Shown here: positions 18,385 to 21,743 of the stretch, one piece after another
How positions within the stretch are numbered: position 1 is the first letter of the stretch
How the letters are laid out: each line of letters opens with the position of its first letter
DNA from: Gnetum montanum
Lineage: Eukaryota > Streptophyta > Gnetopsida > Gnetales > Gnetaceae
NCBI GenBank assembly: GCA_015680685.1
Contig: MNCI01025182.1
Span: forward strand, 84,434-106,176
DNA length: 21,743 nt
Direction of reading: 5' to 3'
Position numbers and translations under genes: made by a program
Notes under the pieces: model-generated
The model's input: only the letters and a program-made list of their open reading frames with translations
Told to the model about the DNA's origin: nothing
Databases searched by the model: none

Positions 18385-18475
18385 ATCATACCCCCATGAC
18401 TGAATGAAAACTTGTCCTCGAGTTCATTAAAAAATATTGGGAAGGTATGGGATTATTGACTTAATGAGAACTGAT
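18385..18475 (-). pseudogene. Possible pol C-terminal tail, copy 1
   Basis: After a stop, the minus strand reads SHTFPIFFNELEDKFSFSHG followed by GMMSRNIASAISGT and a stop. The pattern F-P-x-F-x-L-E-D-K-x-x-x-x-x-G resembles the end of chromovirus-type gypsy polyproteins. The peptide ELED(K/E)FSFSHGGMM is conserved in copy 2, more than the surrounding DNA would suggest. It could equally be non-coding U3 sequence. Confidence 0.35.
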
Positions 18476-18930
18476 AGTGACATGGAATAATAGACTCAAA
18501 GTGCCTGGTGAACGGATTGACAAACATATTACAACATTGGTGTTCACACCCTTTGTGGTGAACACTATACATAGATGACATCTAGATCCTCATATGGTAG
18601 CTTGAAGAGAGAGTAAAGAAAATGAGGTGTGTTGCTGCCAACATCGTGATTATGCCTTCCGTTGTTTATCCATAGCCACGTGACCAAACTTGTTCTCGAT
18701 GTAAACGCTCCAGCTCCAGTCCATCCCGAGTGCTTCCTCCTATCCTAGTTCATAGTTCATGTAATCGCCATCTGCACACACAACACAATCATGAATGAGC
18801 AAGGATAAGTAAACCATAATGCAGTTGATACCTTCCCTTGATATAAAGTGCATTGGCTAGGTTTTGGTTATGGAATAACTGGATTAGAGGTTTATCATTG
18901 ATAACTACCCAAGGTGTAGGGGTGGTACAC

Positions 18931-20206
18931 GTAGTAGAATAGAAAAATTTGTGATAGGGCCCCCATGACTAAGAGCGAACCTCTGGTAGCAATAGGATGA
19001 AAAAGTATAGGGAACAAGAAAAATGGGAAAAATAACAATGGTGATGCCAATAAAATGAATTTCATGGATGGGGATTAAATGAGAAATTGCTGATTGCAAG
19101 AAATTTTTAAGGAGAAGAATTTAACAATTGCACTATAAAGGAATGTTAGTGGGTCCTCCCCAAAGCAAGCTCATTCCCTTTATGCCCTGATAAACCCACA
19201 AACCAAAGAGTCTATAGGCTTTAGGAATGACATATGGAAAAAATGGTTAAAGACTAACCCACTATAATTTACCAAAGAATAACAATGTGTTAACCAGGAG
19301 ATAGACTAATCATAAAATCGATAATGAGGTAGAAAATGGAAAGAAAGATGGAGAGTAGAAAATGGAATGGAATCCCAAGAGCAAGGTTGTGTAGAGTCCC
19401 TTATGTATTTTATGGTTAAGGTAACTGAGTAGAACTCATTCCAAATCCGAACTTAAACCAACCACATTCAGTGACCTCGCGTGAATACACTTGGCCAATC
19501 CATCCCCTTGAAGCAACAAGAATGCTTCCCCAAAGAGTCACCACCATTCCAAGGAGAGCAAGATGGAGAAGCAGGAAGTGAGAAAGGGCCTTAGTTAGAG
19601 GAAACCTTTAGGAATGGGTAATATGTCTTTCCAGTGACATAACCAGTGCTTGTAGCCTAGATTTCTTTATTATGTCTAAGGGGTGTGCTTTGAATTCTCA
19701 TGTTTTTTTTATGTGAGAACCACACCATGCAAAGACTTATTTGATTTATTCAACTTCCTGATGTTTGGTCATTGGTGGAATGGCAGAGAATCCATGAAAA
19801 GAATCCAAGTACCCATGAGAATAGCCAACACACGTGCATCAAATCCCCTTGAAGTCACATCCTTTTCAACCATTGAATCCTTCCTTGATTTGAAGAATAC
19901 AAAGCCACCAATTCGTTAATAAGTTTATTTAGAAAAAGGAACATTACAGTTCCAAAACCAAGGGAGACCATAGAGTTGAATAGAGGAATGGACGGTGTGG
20001 ACTCATTGCCTATTTTATCAAAAGAACCACATCATAGTATCAACATTGAAAATCAAAGGTAAAAACCCATCATTAACAATCAACACCATTATAGCACAAT
20101 CCACCATCATGAGCACTTATTGTATGACAAATGAAAGTGAATCAAACAAAGAAATAGGAAAAAATATGAACGATGGTGTAAAAAAAAAAGAAATTGAAAA
20201 CAAATG
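18931..20206. other. Spacer between the two LTR-like copies
   Basis: No recognisable gene. Open frames at 18905-19099 (minus), 19683-19919 (plus) and 19995-20258 (plus) resemble no family I know. The minus frame contains QRFALSHGGPI near 18980-18950, reminiscent of the FSFSHGGMM peptide in the copies. An A-rich tract (GTAAAAAAAAAAGAAATTG at 20178-20196) ends just before 20207. If the copies were an LTR pair this would be the internal region, but no gag or pol is seen. Confidence 0.45.
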
Positions 20207-20629
20207 TGTTGATGAGTGGCGAGGTACCCCTACACTCAACCATATGAAACGAGCGTAGCATGTGCGATCCGGTCGAACTCCGCAGACTAAATGCCTAAAC
20301 GTCGCAAGGAACACTTGGGGTTAATTAATCATTGTCTTCCCAGACTTACTTGTTGTTGTCATGGTGTATGGTTAAGTAAGTCTGAGGTATATGATTTTTT
20401 TTGGTCTTTTCTAGTTTATCTCCTATGCTAAAGGGTGAAGGGTTGAGAGACTAAAACTAACTCTAACTACAACACTAAGTCCTAGCATCAGCATTCGTTC
20501 CCACTTGTTGTACACACCCTGAACTATGCAACTGTGGCTACCAAACGCTAATCGTTACTAGGATTACCACACGTAATGCACGTGCTCGAAGCAGTCACAC
20601 TGAGGCACATAACTAGCCTAAGTGTGATA

Positions 20630-20820
20630 AGCAGCTGATTCCTTGACTTGCCGTACACATCTGTAGATGCTCGTAATCAAGTCGTACTTGTCCCACGTTC
20701 TAGGAGCTAAGGGTGAGAGAATCTAATCATGATGAGTAGCCGATTCCTTGGCTAGCCGTACACGTTTGTCAACGCTCGTAACCAAGTCGTACTCATGCCG
20801 CGTTACTAGGAAAGAAATAA
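20630..20820. repeat. 105-bp internal duplication in LTR-like copy 2
   Basis: GATTCCTTG(a/g)CTxGCCGTACAC, followed by CGTAAxCAAGTCGTACT, begins at 20637 and again at 20742. The units are diverged by several substitutions and the feature is absent from copy 1, so it arose after the copies separated or was lost from copy 1. Confidence 0.85.
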
Positions 20821-20874
20821 ATAACATTAATTAAACCTATCCATGCACTGCAAGGTTTATCCACAAAGCTCATC

Positions 20875-20880
20875 TTTATT
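20875..20880 (-). promoter_or_regulatory. AATAAA in LTR-like copy 2
   Basis: Counterpart of 18118-18113, in the same sequence context and at the same distance (about 170 bp) from the TATA box. Confidence 0.5.
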
Positions 20881-21040
20881 GCCGTACACAACTTGCGTTC
20901 AGGTACAAAGCTGCTCGAATAAAGAACCGTTCACTTGGGGGACTCCTACTGTGGGCACATGGAAAATATTCTATCTCTAGGGTGATCAATCCACCAGAGT
21001 TTCGCTACTTTACGCCTATGATTCAATGAGGGGAGTGCTG

Positions 21041-21054
21041 CCTCTTATTTATAG
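21041..21054 (-). promoter_or_regulatory. TATA box of LTR-like copy 2
   Basis: The minus strand reads CTATAAATAAGAGG, conserved with copy 1. The palindrome array at 21070-21188 lies immediately 5' of it in the direction of transcription. Confidence 0.65.
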
Positions 21055-21069
21055 ATTTGGCAGTAGCCT

Positions 21070-21188
21070 GCGATATTGCGTACGCGATATCACAGGGGAT
21101 GCGATATCGCATATGCGATATCGCAGGGGATGCGATATCGTGGCATACGCGATATCGCATATGCGATATCGCGGCCTGTGCATATCGC
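21070..21188. repeat. Array of GCGATATCGC palindromes next to the TATA box
   Basis: Eight copies of GCGATATCGC or a close variant start at 21070, 21084, 21101, 21115, 21132, 21149, 21163 and 21180. Spacings are 14, 17, 14, 17, 17, 14 and 17 bp, so pairs recur with a 31-bp period. Two pairs form larger perfect palindromes: 21101-21124 (24 bp; two GCGATATCGC around ATAT) and 21148-21173 (26 bp). The array is CpG-rich in AT-rich surroundings. Copy 1 has only about five decayed versions (GATATT or AATATT cores at 18310-18380). Confidence 0.9.
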
Positions 21189-21189
21189 A

Positions 21190-21262
21190 TCTCATCATAC
21201 CCCCATGACTGAATGAAAACTCATCCTCAAGTTCCTTACAATAATATCAGGTAGGTATGGGA
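21190..21262 (-). pseudogene. Possible pol C-terminal tail, copy 2
   Basis: The minus strand reads YYCKELEDEFSFSHGGMM after a stop, then runs into the palindrome array as ordinary-looking protein. It is the counterpart of 18475-18385 and shares ELED(K/E)FSFSHGGMM. The call rests on that short peptide only. Confidence 0.35.
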
Positions 21263-21743
21263 TTATTGAGGGGAATGGAACTAATGGAATGACATGTGAA
21301 CAGTTCATTATTACAAGACTTGATAAAACTGGTGTTCATGACAACAAGGGTGAACACCTTATTACAATGACATCAGGCCACATTTGGCAGCTGAGAGAAA
21401 AGAGGAGAGAGAAGATAAGAGAAGAAGAGAGAAGAGTCTTGCTGCAGCCAATGCCTAGATTGCACCTTCCGTTGTCCATCCGTAAGCGCATCATCAATCT
21501 TGCTCCTTGCATAGCTGCTTCAACGTTGCTCCATTCCAAGTGTTTTCTCCAGATCTGGTTCGTTGTTGAATGATTTCCACTTGCACACACAACACAATCA
21601 TATATTAGCAAGGGTAATTGAATCATCATGTAATTGATACCTTGCTTCGGTGTAAACTCATTGGCTAAGTTGTGGTATGGCTGATATGGATCTGGGAAGA
21701 TGTAAATGATGACTACCGAAGGTGTAGGGGTTAGGAAGAGAAA

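Larger units (their letters stand above)
17563..18930 (-). mobile_element. LTR-like sequence, copy 1
   Basis: This segment matches 20207-21743 in direct orientation along its whole length: the shared left end TGTTGATGAG, then CTCAACCATATGAA, CGATCCGGTC, CATTGTCTTCCCA, CCAAACGCTAATCGTTA, TTCATCTTTATTG, TATTTATAG, CATACCCCCATGACTGAATG, CACACACAACACAATCAT and AAGGTGTAGGGG. On the minus strand it has a TATA box (18295-18281), an AATAAA (18118-18113) about 170 bp later, and ends ...CTCATCAACA at 17563, i.e. U3-R-U5 order with a CA end. It abuts the leader of the gag-protease remnant on the same strand, so it may be that element's 5' LTR. The far (5') boundary is not clear, because homology continues at least to 18925. 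Confidence 0.7.
20207..21743 (-). mobile_element. LTR-like sequence, copy 2 (runs off the window)
   Basis: Homologous to 17563-18930 throughout, from TGTTGATGAG at 20207 to AAGGTGTAGGGG at 21719, but about 165 bp longer between those points. The extra length is largely a 105-bp internal duplication (20630-20820) and a larger palindrome array (21070-21188). On the minus strand it has TATA (21054-21041), AATAAA (20880-20875) and a CA end. The flank left of 20207 is unrelated to the flank left of 17563. Divergence from copy 1 is high by eye, so it is probably an independent, old insertion of the same family. The sequence continues past the window end. Confidence 0.7.

Noticed and set aside
20178-20206. 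A-rich tract as a polypurine tract for a plus-strand element
   Set aside because: TATA and AATAAA order in the adjacent LTR-like copy shows minus-strand orientation, so a plus-strand polypurine tract at this side does not fit.
21026-21208. Plus-strand open frame with repeated RYR/ISHMRYR peptides
   Set aside because: It is a translation of the GCGATATCGC palindrome array; the peptide repeat follows from the DNA repeat, and the array's position by the TATA box explains it better.
21289-21629. Paired long frames on both strands near the right end
   Set aside because: The DNA is shared with LTR-like copy 1, where neither frame is kept open, so coding is unlikely.

Overview
The window is nuclear DNA of a seed plant, probably a large, repeat-rich genome; a gymnosperm would fit but is not proven. 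The plant signs are a broken flavonoid-type 2-oxoglutarate dioxygenase gene with a spliceosomal intron, several decayed Ty3/gypsy LTR retrotransposons, and AT-rich spacers. I see no intact gene, no rRNA or tRNA, no CRISPR and no bacterial feature. Open reading frames are short and mostly incidental.

Layout: (1) 1-320 holds copies of a GAGAGCgTAGT-type motif. (2) 1066-2345 is a decayed plus-strand coding region, possibly multi-exon, of unknown family. (3) 2717-3056 is a 31-bp minisatellite with a ~200-bp higher-order period. (4) 3430-6603 is a minus-strand gypsy remnant with recognisable gag C-terminal region and protease. (5) 6710-8650 is rich in the same GAGAGCgTAGT motif, including a 25-bp tandem array and an array of imperfect hairpins. 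(6) 8731-9861 is a flavanone 3-hydroxylase-like pseudogene with one surviving intron. (7) 9862-14149 is AT-rich spacer with small tandem duplications and one GC-richer island. (8) 14150-16809 is a second minus-strand gypsy remnant (gag, protease, integrase C-terminus) whose reverse transcriptase, RNase H and integrase core are absent. (9) 17563-18930 and 20207-21743 are two diverged copies of one LTR-like sequence, both reading on the minus strand, with matching TATA box and AATAAA.

The most unusual structures are regulatory or architectural. Directly 5' of the TATA box of the second LTR copy lie eight GCGATATCGC-type palindromes spaced alternately 14 and 17 bp. The hairpin array at 8042-8650 ends about 80 bp before the start codon of the dioxygenase pseudogene. 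The second gypsy element has protease and integrase tail joined in one reading frame. Motif families were recognised by eye from the translations; no database search was run.
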